Of a DNA stretch of 64,000 nt, positions 52,680-60,167 are shown piece by piece. The notes beneath the pieces are model-generated. The model was not told where the DNA came from. It saw only the letters and a list, made by a program, of their open reading frames with translations, and did no database searches. A program made the position numbers and the translations under genes. This stretch comes from Flavobacteriales bacterium UBA3477 (GTDB lineage: Bacteria; Bacteroidota; Bacteroidia; Flavobacteriales; Schleiferiaceae): contig DFQY01000055.1 in assembly GCA_002378005.1 (NCBI GenBank), positions 7,709 to 71,708 on the forward strand, in the 5' to 3' direction. Every line of letters begins with the position of its first letter. The first letter of the stretch is position 1.

Positions 52680-53456
52680 ATGGAGTGCATTACACTGACC
52701 AAAAATGAGGGCATTGCCCTCCTCACTATCAACAGACCGAACCAACTCAATGCATTGAACAAACAAACCCTTGGGGAAATTAGCGCGGCCTTTGAGGGCA
52801 TGAGGGACGATACTGAAACTAAGGTGGTGATCCTGACGGGCTCAGGCGAGAAGGCGTTCGTTGCTGGAGCGGACATTAAAGAGTTTGCTCATTTTAGCGG
52901 TGAAGAAGGATCGGAATTAGCGAAGAATGGTCACATGACCGTGTTTAACCTCATCGAAGAATTTCCAAAGCCAGTCATCGCAGCGGTGAACGGTTTTGCT
53001 TTGGGCGGTGGCTTAGAATTAGCCATGTCTGCCCATGTCCGTATCGCCTCAGATAATGCCCGTATGGGGCTTCCGGAGACCTCTCTTGGGGTTATTCCGG
53101 GTTATGGTGGTACGCAACGCCTTCCACAACTTGTAGGCAAAGGCCGCGCGTTGGAGATGATTTTTAGCGCGAAGATGATTGATGCCGCGACAGCCTTGAG
53201 CTACGGTTTGGTGAATCAAGTGGTTCCTCAAGAAGAGCTCATGCAAGCAGCAGAAGCAATGGCGCACTCGTTTATGAAAAACAGCATTGTGGCCATGGGG
53301 TTTGCCATTGAGGCAGTGAACGCAGGTTTGCTAGAAGGTTCAGTAGGCTATGATGTCGAAGTACAAGCCTTTGGTGATTGTTTTGAAACGGAAGATTTCA
53401 AAGAAGGAACTACTGCATTCCTTGAGAAACGTAAGCCAAATTTCCCGGGCGCTTAA
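52680..53456 (+). CDS. Enoyl-CoA hydratase/isomerase (crotonase) family protein
   Basis: 258 residues from the ATG at 52680, one base after the kinase stop. The oxyanion-hole segments AFVAGADIKEF and AVNGFALGGGLELAM and the catalytic glutamates in GGGLELA and LPETSLGVIPGYGGTQRL are intact, as in true hydratases. It probably hydrates an enoyl-CoA in beta-oxidation or a similar pathway. It could also serve phenylacetate breakdown, but the paa genes are 35 kb away. Confidence 0.9.
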   Translation: MECITLTKNEGIALLTINRPNQLNALNKQTLGEISAAFEGMRDDTETKVVILTGSGEKAFVAGADIKEFAHFSGEEGSELAKNGHMTVFNLIEEFPKPVIAAVNGFALGGGLELAMSAHVRIASDNARMGLPETSLGVIPGYGGTQRLPQLVGKGRALEMIFSAKMIDAATALSYGLVNQVVPQEELMQAAEAMAHSFMKNSIVAMGFAIEAVNAGLLEGSVGYDVEVQAFGDCFETEDFKEGTTAFLEKRKPNFPGA

Positions 53457-54106
53457 TGGCAACTTATTGGCTTGAAGTCTCGCAACAGCAGCGTGTCGAT
53501 GTCGAAGGCCAATTGACCCCAAACACGGAAAACCTGTGGATTGGGTTGCACGGCTATGGCCAATTGGTCCAATTCTTCTCTCGACATTTTCGAGACCTTG
53601 CAAATACACAACGTGCCTTCGTGTTTCCGCAAGGCCCACACAAATTTTACCTCGAAGGCGTGCATGGACGTGTCGGGGCCTCTTGGATGACCAAGGAAGA
53701 TAGGCTCGTTGATATCCAAAACCAGTGGAACTATCTTGACGAAGTTATTGCTTGGGCTAAAGCTCAGGCGCCAAATGCTACTCTACATTTTGTTGGTTTT
53801 TCCCAGGGGGTAGCTACCGGAATGCGTTACCTCGGCAATGGCAAATACACGCCGTCTAGTTTTTTAGCGTGGGCGGGATCCTGGCCGCCGGACTTGGAAC
53901 CACAAAGTGTAGAAGCACTGAAGTCTACTCGATTTAAAGGTTGGTTCGGCTCTGAAGACTCCTTCATTGGAGTAGATAAACAAGATCAGATCATCACAAA
54001 CTACCGCGAAGAATTTGGATTGGAGATGGATTGGGACCGTTATGAAGGCGGCCATACCTTCGACAAGGTTATCTTAGCGGAAGCCATCACACAATTGGAA
54101 CAATAA
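53456..54106 (+). CDS. Alpha/beta hydrolase (phospholipase/carboxylesterase family)
   Basis: 216 residues. The nucleophile Ser is in FVGFSQGVAT, an early GLHGYGQ oxyanion segment lies near residue 33, and the catalytic His near the C-terminus is in YEGGHTFD; an Asp in the FGSEDSFIGVD stretch completes the triad. Likely a small-ester hydrolase. One base overlaps the crotonase end. Confidence 0.83.
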   Translation: MATYWLEVSQQQRVDVEGQLTPNTENLWIGLHGYGQLVQFFSRHFRDLANTQRAFVFPQGPHKFYLEGVHGRVGASWMTKEDRLVDIQNQWNYLDEVIAWAKAQAPNATLHFVGFSQGVATGMRYLGNGKYTPSSFLAWAGSWPPDLEPQSVEALKSTRFKGWFGSEDSFIGVDKQDQIITNYREEFGLEMDWDRYEGGHTFDKVILAEAITQLEQ

Positions 54107-54108
54107 CT

Positions 54109-55362
54109 ATGCACGAATCACACGCACTCATTAGCAACGACGCGACACTCTTTGGTATTCTAGCCACCATGCTTGGGGTTATTTTCTATACCTCACAAAG
54201 CGATAACCCAGCCTTTAAGAAATTCTATAGCGTTATTCCTGCGCTACTTCTTTGTTACTTCTTGCCGTCTTTGCTGACCACGTTCCAAATCATCGACCCG
54301 AGCGAAAGCCGATTGTATTTCATGGCGAGTCGCTACTTGCTGCCTGCAGCACTTATTCTGCTCACATTAAGCATTGATTTTAACGAGGTCGTGAAGCTTG
54401 GCCCAAAAGCCTTGATGATGTTCTTTACCGGAACCGTTGGGGTTATTATCGGTGGACCGCTCAGCATCTTATTTTTTAGTATCGTGGCACCAGATGTTGT
54501 GGGTGCGAACCCAGAGGAGATTTGGCGTGGGATGACGACCGTGGCAGGATCCTGGATTGGCGGTGGAGCGAATCAGGCTGCGATGAAGGAGGTCTTCGAG
54601 GTTAGTGAAGATATCTTCAGCGCCATGGTGACGGTGGACGTGTTGGTGGCCGAACTTTGGATGGCGTTCTTGCTCATCGGGGTGGCGAAACACAAGAATA
54701 TTGACCGAGCGTTTAAAGCAGATGCCACTGCGGTAGACTCCTTGCAAAATAAGATGGAAGCCTACACTGCTAGCATTGCAAAGGTGACCTCATTCAACGA
54801 CTTGATTTACATTTTGGCCTTGGCTTTTGGGGCGACGGGATTGGCGCATTGGATGAGCGATGGCATTGCGCCTTATATCGCCGATAATTATCCGGTATTG
54901 TCCAAGTTTAGTTTGACCTCTGGGTTCTTTTGGTTGGTAGTGATTGCGACGACTATTGGTATTGCATTGAGTTTTACGAAGGCGCGAAATCTTGAAGGGG
55001 CGGGGGCCTCGAAGGTGGGCAGTGTTTTCATTTACATTTTGGTAGCGACCATTGGAATGAGCATGAACGTGATGGAGATTTTCCACAATCCTGGTCTTTT
55101 TGGAGTGGGGTTGGTATGGATGATCATTCACGTAGGGCTGATGTTCTTGGTCGCGAAAATTATACGAGCGCCGTATTTCTTCTTGGCCGTCGGCTCGAAA
55201 GCGAATATTGGGGGCGCCGCGAGTGCGCCTGTAGTGGCGGCAGCGTTCCATCCGGCGCTCGCACCGGTAGGCGTGCTATTGGCCGTGCTTGGCTATGCCT
55301 TGGGAACGTATGGCGCCTATATCTGTGGATTGTTAATGCAAGCTTCGGCCGGCGTATATTAG
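54109..55362 (+). CDS. DUF819 family membrane protein
   Basis: 417 residues with about eleven hydrophobic segments. The motifs AGSWIGGGANQAAMKE and a late AVGSKANIGGAASAPVVAAAFHPALAPVGVLLAVLGYALG are diagnostic of DUF819 (YjcL-like) proteins, thought to be transporters of unknown substrate. Confidence 0.87.
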   Translation: MHESHALISNDATLFGILATMLGVIFYTSQSDNPAFKKFYSVIPALLLCYFLPSLLTTFQIIDPSESRLYFMASRYLLPAALILLTLSIDFNEVVKLGPKALMMFFTGTVGVIIGGPLSILFFSIVAPDVVGANPEEIWRGMTTVAGSWIGGGANQAAMKEVFEVSEDIFSAMVTVDVLVAELWMAFLLIGVAKHKNIDRAFKADATAVDSLQNKMEAYTASIAKVTSFNDLIYILALAFGATGLAHWMSDGIAPYIADNYPVLSKFSLTSGFFWLVVIATTIGIALSFTKARNLEGAGASKVGSVFIYILVATIGMSMNVMEIFHNPGLFGVGLVWMIIHVGLMFLVAKIIRAPYFFLAVGSKANIGGAASAPVVAAAFHPALAPVGVLLAVLGYALGTYGAYICGLLMQASAGVY

Positions 55363-55368
55363 AAAAGA

Positions 55369-55881
55369 ATGCGATTGGAGTTGCCAAAAGAAAAGGTTTT
55401 CCCCATGCCGTTTAGGTTTTGGGTGATTGTGGCGGCAGCCTTAATGATTTTGGGCCTTAACGGGTGGCATCCAGTAGTGTTGGTCTTTGCCCTGTTTGGT
55501 TTTTGGGGCATTACAGCAAGTCGCGGGACGGTGTTGCGCAGTGAGGACCAGAAGATGTTCCGGTATTACTCGGTCTACGGGATCCCCATGGGGAGCTGGG
55601 AGGACATTCAGCCAAATGCTGCGGTGGTGGCTTTGGACGAGCAACAATCGGTCCGTCAAACCAGCTATGGAGGAACGATGCGGTATCAGGAAAGCCAGGA
55701 GTGTGTGCTGTATTTGGTCAATGGGACCCACAGGGAAAAAGTAAAAATTGCGAAGGTGAGTTCGAGGGCAGAATTGGATTCTCATCTCCCTATATTAGAA
55801 AAAGAATTCAACTTAAAACTGGTCAAGTTTTCACCTGTTGTTTCGGCGAAAACCAGTGCCAGAAGACGGAACAGACGATGA
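55369..55881 (+). CDS. Small membrane protein of unknown function
   Basis: 170 residues with two hydrophobic helices close together at about 15-33 and 35-50, then a soluble domain of mixed strands and a basic tail. The layout resembles small PH-domain-like membrane proteins, but no family can be named. Its stop overlaps the peptidase start (ATGA). Confidence 0.65.
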   Translation: MRLELPKEKVFPMPFRFWVIVAAALMILGLNGWHPVVLVFALFGFWGITASRGTVLRSEDQKMFRYYSVYGIPMGSWEDIQPNAAVVALDEQQSVRQTSYGGTMRYQESQECVLYLVNGTHREKVKIAKVSSRAELDSHLPILEKEFNLKLVKFSPVVSAKTSARRRNRR

Positions 55882-57239
55882 AAAAGTTAGTATTGGCTGC
55901 CGTGTTGGCGGCGGGATTTGGCGCTACAGCGCAAGTAGATGCGGATAAGGCGGCGTTGATTAAATCTATTTATACGGAAGCGCTCGGTACCCAGCAGGGC
56001 TATGAGTGGCTGAAGTATATGTGTGAGGAGATAGGCCCGCGCCCTAGCGGTTCAGAGGCGGCCAATGAGGCGGCGCGCTGGGCAAAGCTTGCAATGCTGC
56101 AAGCAGGCGCAGATACGGCTTGGCTTCAAGAGGTAGAGGTGCCGAAATGGTATAGAGGCGACGAATGGTCTAAGGCCTATGCTGGTGGAGACCCGATAGC
56201 TTTGCCGACCACGGCGCTGGGAGGATCTGTGCCTACCCCTAAAGAAGGCGTGCGTGCTGAGGTGGTTGAGGTTGGATCCTTTGAGGAATTAGAAGCTTTG
56301 GGACGCGAGGGGTTGGAAGGTAAAATTGTTTTCTACAACACTTACATGGACCACAGCCTGATCAGCACCTTTAACGCCTATGGCGGTGCGGTGAAGTACC
56401 GCTGGGCAGGCGCCATGGAGGCTGGAAAATACGGTGCGGTTGCTACGGTGATGCGTTCGGTTACCTTGTTGCGCGACGATTTGCCGCATACAGGCGCGAT
56501 GAGCTATGGAGATAGCGAGGTGAAGATTCCTTCGGCGGCGATTTCTTGGCAGGCAGCAGATATGTTGGACCACCTTTTAGGGAAGGGTCAAAAGGTAGAA
56601 TTAGAGCTGTTCTTGGACTGTGGTGTTCAGGGTACGGCCACGAATTACAACGTCATTGCAGATTTTAAAGGCACAGACAAGGCCGACGAGATTATGTTGG
56701 TGGGCGGTCACATCGACTCTTGGGATTTGGGCCAAGGGGCGCAAGATGATGGCGCGGGATGTGCCCATGCCATGCAGGTGCCTAGTCTGTTAAAAGAGGT
56801 CGGCTATGAGCACCACAGGACCATTCGCGTGGTGTTGTGGGCGAACGAAGAGTTCGGCTTGGACGGTGCGAAGGAATATGCGAATTGGGCCCGAATGAAT
56901 AATGTACACCACTGGGTGGCGTTGGAAAGCGATGGTGGGGCAGGTGTGCCTCGCGGTTTTGGTGTAGGCGCGGACGAAGAGTGGGTGGAGAAGGTCAAAG
57001 CCTTTGAGCCGTACTTCACGCCCTATGGCGTTACGGAATTTGCCAAAGGGGGCGGAGGGGCCGATTTATCCCCGCTTCGCGGCCATGATAATTTCTTCAT
57101 CGGATTCCGTCCGGACAGCCAGCGTTACTTCGATTTTCACCACAGCGCGCGCGATCGCATTGATGCCATTCATCCGCGTAGTTTGGAAATGGGATCGGCC
57201 AGTATTGCTGCCCTGTATTACCTGTTGGACCAGCTTTAG
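55878..57239 (+). CDS. Secreted M28 family peptidase (carboxypeptidase Q-like)
   Basis: 453 residues from the ATG at 55878, which gives a signal peptide (MKKLVLAAVLAAGFGATAQ). The zinc ligands are in VGGHIDSWDLGQGAQDDGAG and in WANEEFGLDGA, with a late His in the FDFHHSARD segment. It removes residues from peptides outside the cytoplasm. Confidence 0.92.
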   Translation: MKKLVLAAVLAAGFGATAQVDADKAALIKSIYTEALGTQQGYEWLKYMCEEIGPRPSGSEAANEAARWAKLAMLQAGADTAWLQEVEVPKWYRGDEWSKAYAGGDPIALPTTALGGSVPTPKEGVRAEVVEVGSFEELEALGREGLEGKIVFYNTYMDHSLISTFNAYGGAVKYRWAGAMEAGKYGAVATVMRSVTLLRDDLPHTGAMSYGDSEVKIPSAAISWQAADMLDHLLGKGQKVELELFLDCGVQGTATNYNVIADFKGTDKADEIMLVGGHIDSWDLGQGAQDDGAGCAHAMQVPSLLKEVGYEHHRTIRVVLWANEEFGLDGAKEYANWARMNNVHHWVALESDGGAGVPRGFGVGADEEWVEKVKAFEPYFTPYGVTEFAKGGGGADLSPLRGHDNFFIGFRPDSQRYFDFHHSARDRIDAIHPRSLEMGSASIAALYYLLDQL

Positions 57240-57300
57240 TCTAAAAAGTACACTTATTCATTTTTTGTACTGCTTTTATAGGGTTTAACTCACTCCTATA

Positions 57301-57561
57301 ATGACCCAAGAATCGGATCGCACCTCGGCCCTGATGGCTGAAGCATGGCGCGTTTTGGAAGGTTGTGCAAAGCCCTATGGTTTTGTGGCGACTGCCCAGG
57401 ACAAGGATAATTATGCCCGTTTGTGGTCCAGGGATAGTGCTATCGCAGCCTTAGCTGTGTTGTCTAATCAGCATAAGGAGTTGTACCCAAGGGTGGAGCA
57501 AAGCATTAGTCATTTGCTTGATGCCGTGGGTGTACGCGGGTTATTGCAGCACTCAAAATGA
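57301..57561 (+). pseudogene. N-terminal fragment of a glycoside-hydrolase-like (alpha/alpha-barrel) protein
   Basis: 86 residues. The part GCAKPYGFVATAQDKDNYARLWSRDSAIAALAVLS resembles the start of (alpha/alpha)6-barrel glycoside hydrolases of the debranching or invertase type, which carry a DNY-x-R-x-W-x-RD motif. The similarity stops at LLDA, near residue 74, and the frame ends 12 residues later; those enzymes are several hundred residues long. No continuation is seen in the other frames of the next 180 bases, so it looks like a deletion remnant. Confidence 0.45.
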
Positions 57562-57704
57562 GCTTATTGCATCGCAAAAACCACTATCTTGTTTGAGACA
57601 ATTTTTGCCTCAAGGTTGAATTAACGTCTTAAAGATTAGTCCGTCCGCGGGACATTTTCTATATTTAAGTAACTTAAGAGTAGCTTAGGTTTATTGGTTT
57701 GGTT

Positions 57705-57732
57705 AAGCCCTGTTTTCGAACAGGGCTTTTTT
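57705..57732 (+). terminator. Intrinsic terminator
   Basis: AAGCCCTGTT / AACAGGGCTT with a TTCG loop and a run of six T. Only the plus side has a T-tract. The 140 bases before it have no gene but a -7-like TATATTTA near 57661-57668, so a short RNA is possible but weak. Confidence 0.85.
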
Positions 57733-57743
57733 ATGCCTAAAAG

Positions 57744-58619
57744 TCAATCCTTTACGGTAAATACTCTAGAGATATTGAACCCTAAAAACAGAGATCCGTT
57801 CCATGGATTATATGGATTTTGGGCCATCCATAGAGGATCACTCATAGCATTGGTGTTGCTCAAATGGAATTGAAACACGTGTCCTCCGGTTTCCAAATCG
57901 ACGCCAACGGCGAAGGGCGTATAAAATCTCGAGCCGTCGCTATATTCTTGATTAGAACTTGGGCATATCTCTCCAGTGAGTGCTACCCTGTTCGTGAGTT
58001 TATAGCGACCGCCCATTTGAAGATGAAAGGTCGTATTGGGGTCCGTAGAACCCGGAACTAAATTCCAGTGAACAGCGCTTGGAGCGGCCAGTAGACTAAG
58101 CTTGTCGCCAAATTTTCGGGTGACAATTGCTTGATTATGGTAAGAGAGTCGGTCGGTCAAATAGTGGTCGACCCCGTCGGTATATCGAGCGCCGCGGTAA
58201 AAGACACTTGAATAAAGGGTAAGGCTTAACGGGAAGGATTCTGCACCGCTTTTTTGACGCAATAATCGGTACTTCACGAAGCCATCGGCAACCTTGAGGT
58301 AAGAGGATCGACCGATGCCCACATTGAGCCGATCTGTGATTCCATAATCCAACTGCATACGAATTTGAGCATTGTCTAACCCAAGGAAATTGTAAAAGTA
58401 ATCGTTAGAGAAGCTGCCAAAACGGTGTGAAATGATGTATTGTAGCACGCCCTCTCCAGGTGTCTCATTTGATTGAGCGTTGATGATTTTGGTGCCTTTA
58501 AAGGTGGCGTAGGTAATTTGCGTAGTCTCGGGAATGTCCATGAGTGCAAAAAGATCATCTTCTTGCCCTAAGGCAGTGATGCTGAGTAGTGTCCCTAAAA
58601 GAATGGATCCCCACTTCAT
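57744..58619 (-). CDS. DUF5777 family beta-barrel protein
   Basis: 291 residues with signal peptide (MKWGSILLGTLLSITALGQ). The GEGVLQYIISHRFG segment and many amphipathic strands of 8-10 residues (for example MQLDYGITDRLNVGIGR) are typical of DUF5777 outer-membrane barrels, and the C-terminus ends GFNISRVFTV. It is the last gene of the minus-strand run that includes YceI and two heme lipoproteins. Confidence 0.85.
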   Translation of the reverse strand: MKWGSILLGTLLSITALGQEDDLFALMDIPETTQITYATFKGTKIINAQSNETPGEGVLQYIISHRFGSFSNDYFYNFLGLDNAQIRMQLDYGITDRLNVGIGRSSYLKVADGFVKYRLLRQKSGAESFPLSLTLYSSVFYRGARYTDGVDHYLTDRLSYHNQAIVTRKFGDKLSLLAAPSAVHWNLVPGSTDPNTTFHLQMGGRYKLTNRVALTGEICPSSNQEYSDGSRFYTPFAVGVDLETGGHVFQFHLSNTNAMSDPLWMAQNPYNPWNGSLFLGFNISRVFTVKD

Positions 58620-58620
58620 A

Positions 58621-59124
58621 CTAGCGCTTTTTCAATGTAGCACGAACGGTAACCTTGGCTTCTTTGGCAATTTTATCGGATACAGCTCCTGGGATGCTTA
58701 CTCCAAAATCTTCAATAGTGATGGGGAAATCCGCTTGTAAAAGCAATGTGCCATCGGCTTCAAGAAGTTCGCACGGTACGGCAATGCCTTTGGTTTGTCC
58801 ATGGATGGTGAGTTGACCTACAGCCTGTCCACCCTCATAGGTACCGGTGAACTGGGCTTTAGGGAACTTTTCGCTTTCCACGTAGTTCTCGTTGAAGTGT
58901 TCTTGCATAAGCGCTCGCTTGAATTGGAACGAGGTCATCAATACTTGGACTCCGAGCTTTCCGCTGGCGGCATCGTATACCGCCGAAGCGCTTTCCGAAA
59001 CCGCGTAAATATCTTCAAGAGGTGAACCTGCATCAAAGCTCAAGGTGGCTTCACGTGTCAAATATTGTTGTGCAATACCTTGCTGTGCAAGGGCAAAAAA
59101 GGCGAATAAAAGAACTTTTTTCAT
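58621..59124 (-). CDS. YceI family protein (secreted)
   Basis: 167 residues from the ATG at 59124, with signal peptide ending GIAQQ. The lipocalin-like fold of YceI proteins is suggested by the sequential strands and the motif QFKRALMQEHFNENYVESEKFPKAQF. Such proteins bind isoprenoids or other hydrophobic ligands in the periplasm. It is one base from the DUF5777 gene. Confidence 0.85.
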   Translation of the reverse strand: MKKVLLFAFFALAQQGIAQQYLTREATLSFDAGSPLEDIYAVSESASAVYDAASGKLGVQVLMTSFQFKRALMQEHFNENYVESEKFPKAQFTGTYEGGQAVGQLTIHGQTKGIAVPCELLEADGTLLLQADFPITIEDFGVSIPGAVSDKIAKEAKVTVRATLKKR

Positions 59125-59128
59125 GGAA

Positions 59129-59515
59129 TTAATTATTAGGTGCACCTTCATTGATCCAGGTGCGTAATTTACTTTGATCACAATCCGACAGGGCCTGTCC
59201 TGGCGGCATCAGGAGCGGGTCCCCAACGCTGCGCGTTATTCGGTCCATTATGGCTCCGGATAATGCAGAGGTTGAGATGTTTTGGTGGCCGGCTAGGTTC
59301 AGACCTCCGCTCGCGGAGGCACCGTTGTGGCAGCCTTCACAGTTTTGACCGATAATCATTTTGATGTCTTGGCTAAATGTTACGGCCGAGGTGTCACAAG
59401 TATTGACGTTGCCGTACAAATCATCATAGTTATCGTAATAGCAACTACTGGTAAATAGTCCAAGAAGCCCTGAGAAGGCAACGAGTTTCAAAATGTTAGT
59501 TGTTCGGCATTCCAT
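59129..59515 (-). CDS. Small c-type-cytochrome-like lipoprotein
   Basis: 128 residues from the ATG at 59515. Lipobox SSC at about residue 25, one heme motif CEGCH, and a possible distal Met in LLMPPGQALSDCD. The same MPPxxxLSDC tail is found in the upstream gene. Likely a periplasm-facing electron-transfer or sensor module. It overlaps the upstream stop by 20 bases. Confidence 0.75.
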   Translation of the reverse strand: MECRTTNILKLVAFSGLLGLFTSSCYYDNYDDLYGNVNTCDTSAVTFSQDIKMIIGQNCEGCHNGASASGGLNLAGHQNISTSALSGAIMDRITRSVGDPLLMPPGQALSDCDQSKLRTWINEGAPNN

Positions 59516-60164
59516 CTGCAATCCATTTATCAAATTGGGCTAATTCGCAATCGCTCAACGAAGCAGCCGGCGGCATAGGACTGTTGTTCATTCTATGTAT
59601 AGCAGCGACCAACCCGGAATTGTTCACCGCGGCCACCACGTGGGCATGGTCGCTGAGCACCACGCCGCCAGAGGCGTTGCCACTGCTGTGACAGCTTTGA
59701 CACTGACTTTGGACGATAGGTAAAATAGTTTGACTAAAGCTGCCAGAGGTGGTATCACAATCTGAGCATGAGTTGTTTTGTGCGCCTTGTGCTATCCAGG
59801 TGTAAATCTTCCATTTCAATAGGCTGTCTAATGGCGCGGCGGGCGGCGGAGGCATTTGCTTATTCCCAGTTTCAAACAATACTTCGTATACCTCGCTGTT
59901 CATTGGGTCGCCGGCTTTAACCTGATCCATAATGCCGTCGTAGGTAGTCAATGATAAACCGTCGGCGGGATTTGAATCGCCGTGACATCCAGATGAGGCA
60001 CAGTTTGCCGTAAACAACGGGAGTACTTCATTCGCGAAATACACCGTGTCGGGGTGGCATGAATGTGAGAGATTCGGGCCCGGATTAGGATCTGGATTGA
60101 TAGGATCGTGCGTACAAGCGGAAAGCATGAGTACGGCGACGGCAGAGGTAAAAAGGCTTTTCAT
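59496..60164 (-). CDS. Di-heme c-type-cytochrome-like lipoprotein
   Basis: 222 residues. Lipobox LSAC near residue 17, then two domains. The first has an unusual CASSGCH motif (four residues between Cys) and the MPPPP segment; the second has CQSCH and the MPPAASLSDCE tail. The domains match the planctomycete-type cytochrome group. Probably tethered to the outer or inner membrane. Downstream of the AddA-like gene by three bases. Confidence 0.78.
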   Translation of the reverse strand: MKSLFTSAVAVLMLSACTHDPINPDPNPGPNLSHSCHPDTVYFANEVLPLFTANCASSGCHGDSNPADGLSLTTYDGIMDQVKAGDPMNSEVYEVLFETGNKQMPPPPAAPLDSLLKWKIYTWIAQGAQNNSCSDCDTTSGSFSQTILPIVQSQCQSCHSSGNASGGVVLSDHAHVVAAVNNSGLVAAIHRMNNSPMPPAASLSDCELAQFDKWIADGMPNN

Positions 60165-60167
60165 GTT

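Noticed and set aside
55701..55877. Longer start for the M28 peptidase
   Set aside because: The extra 59 residues overlap the upstream gene in another frame and precede a perfectly good signal peptide at 55878.
57240..57300. AGTACA / TGTACT repeat after the M28 gene as a terminator
   Set aside because: Six-base arms with a long AT-rich loop and no T-tract downstream.
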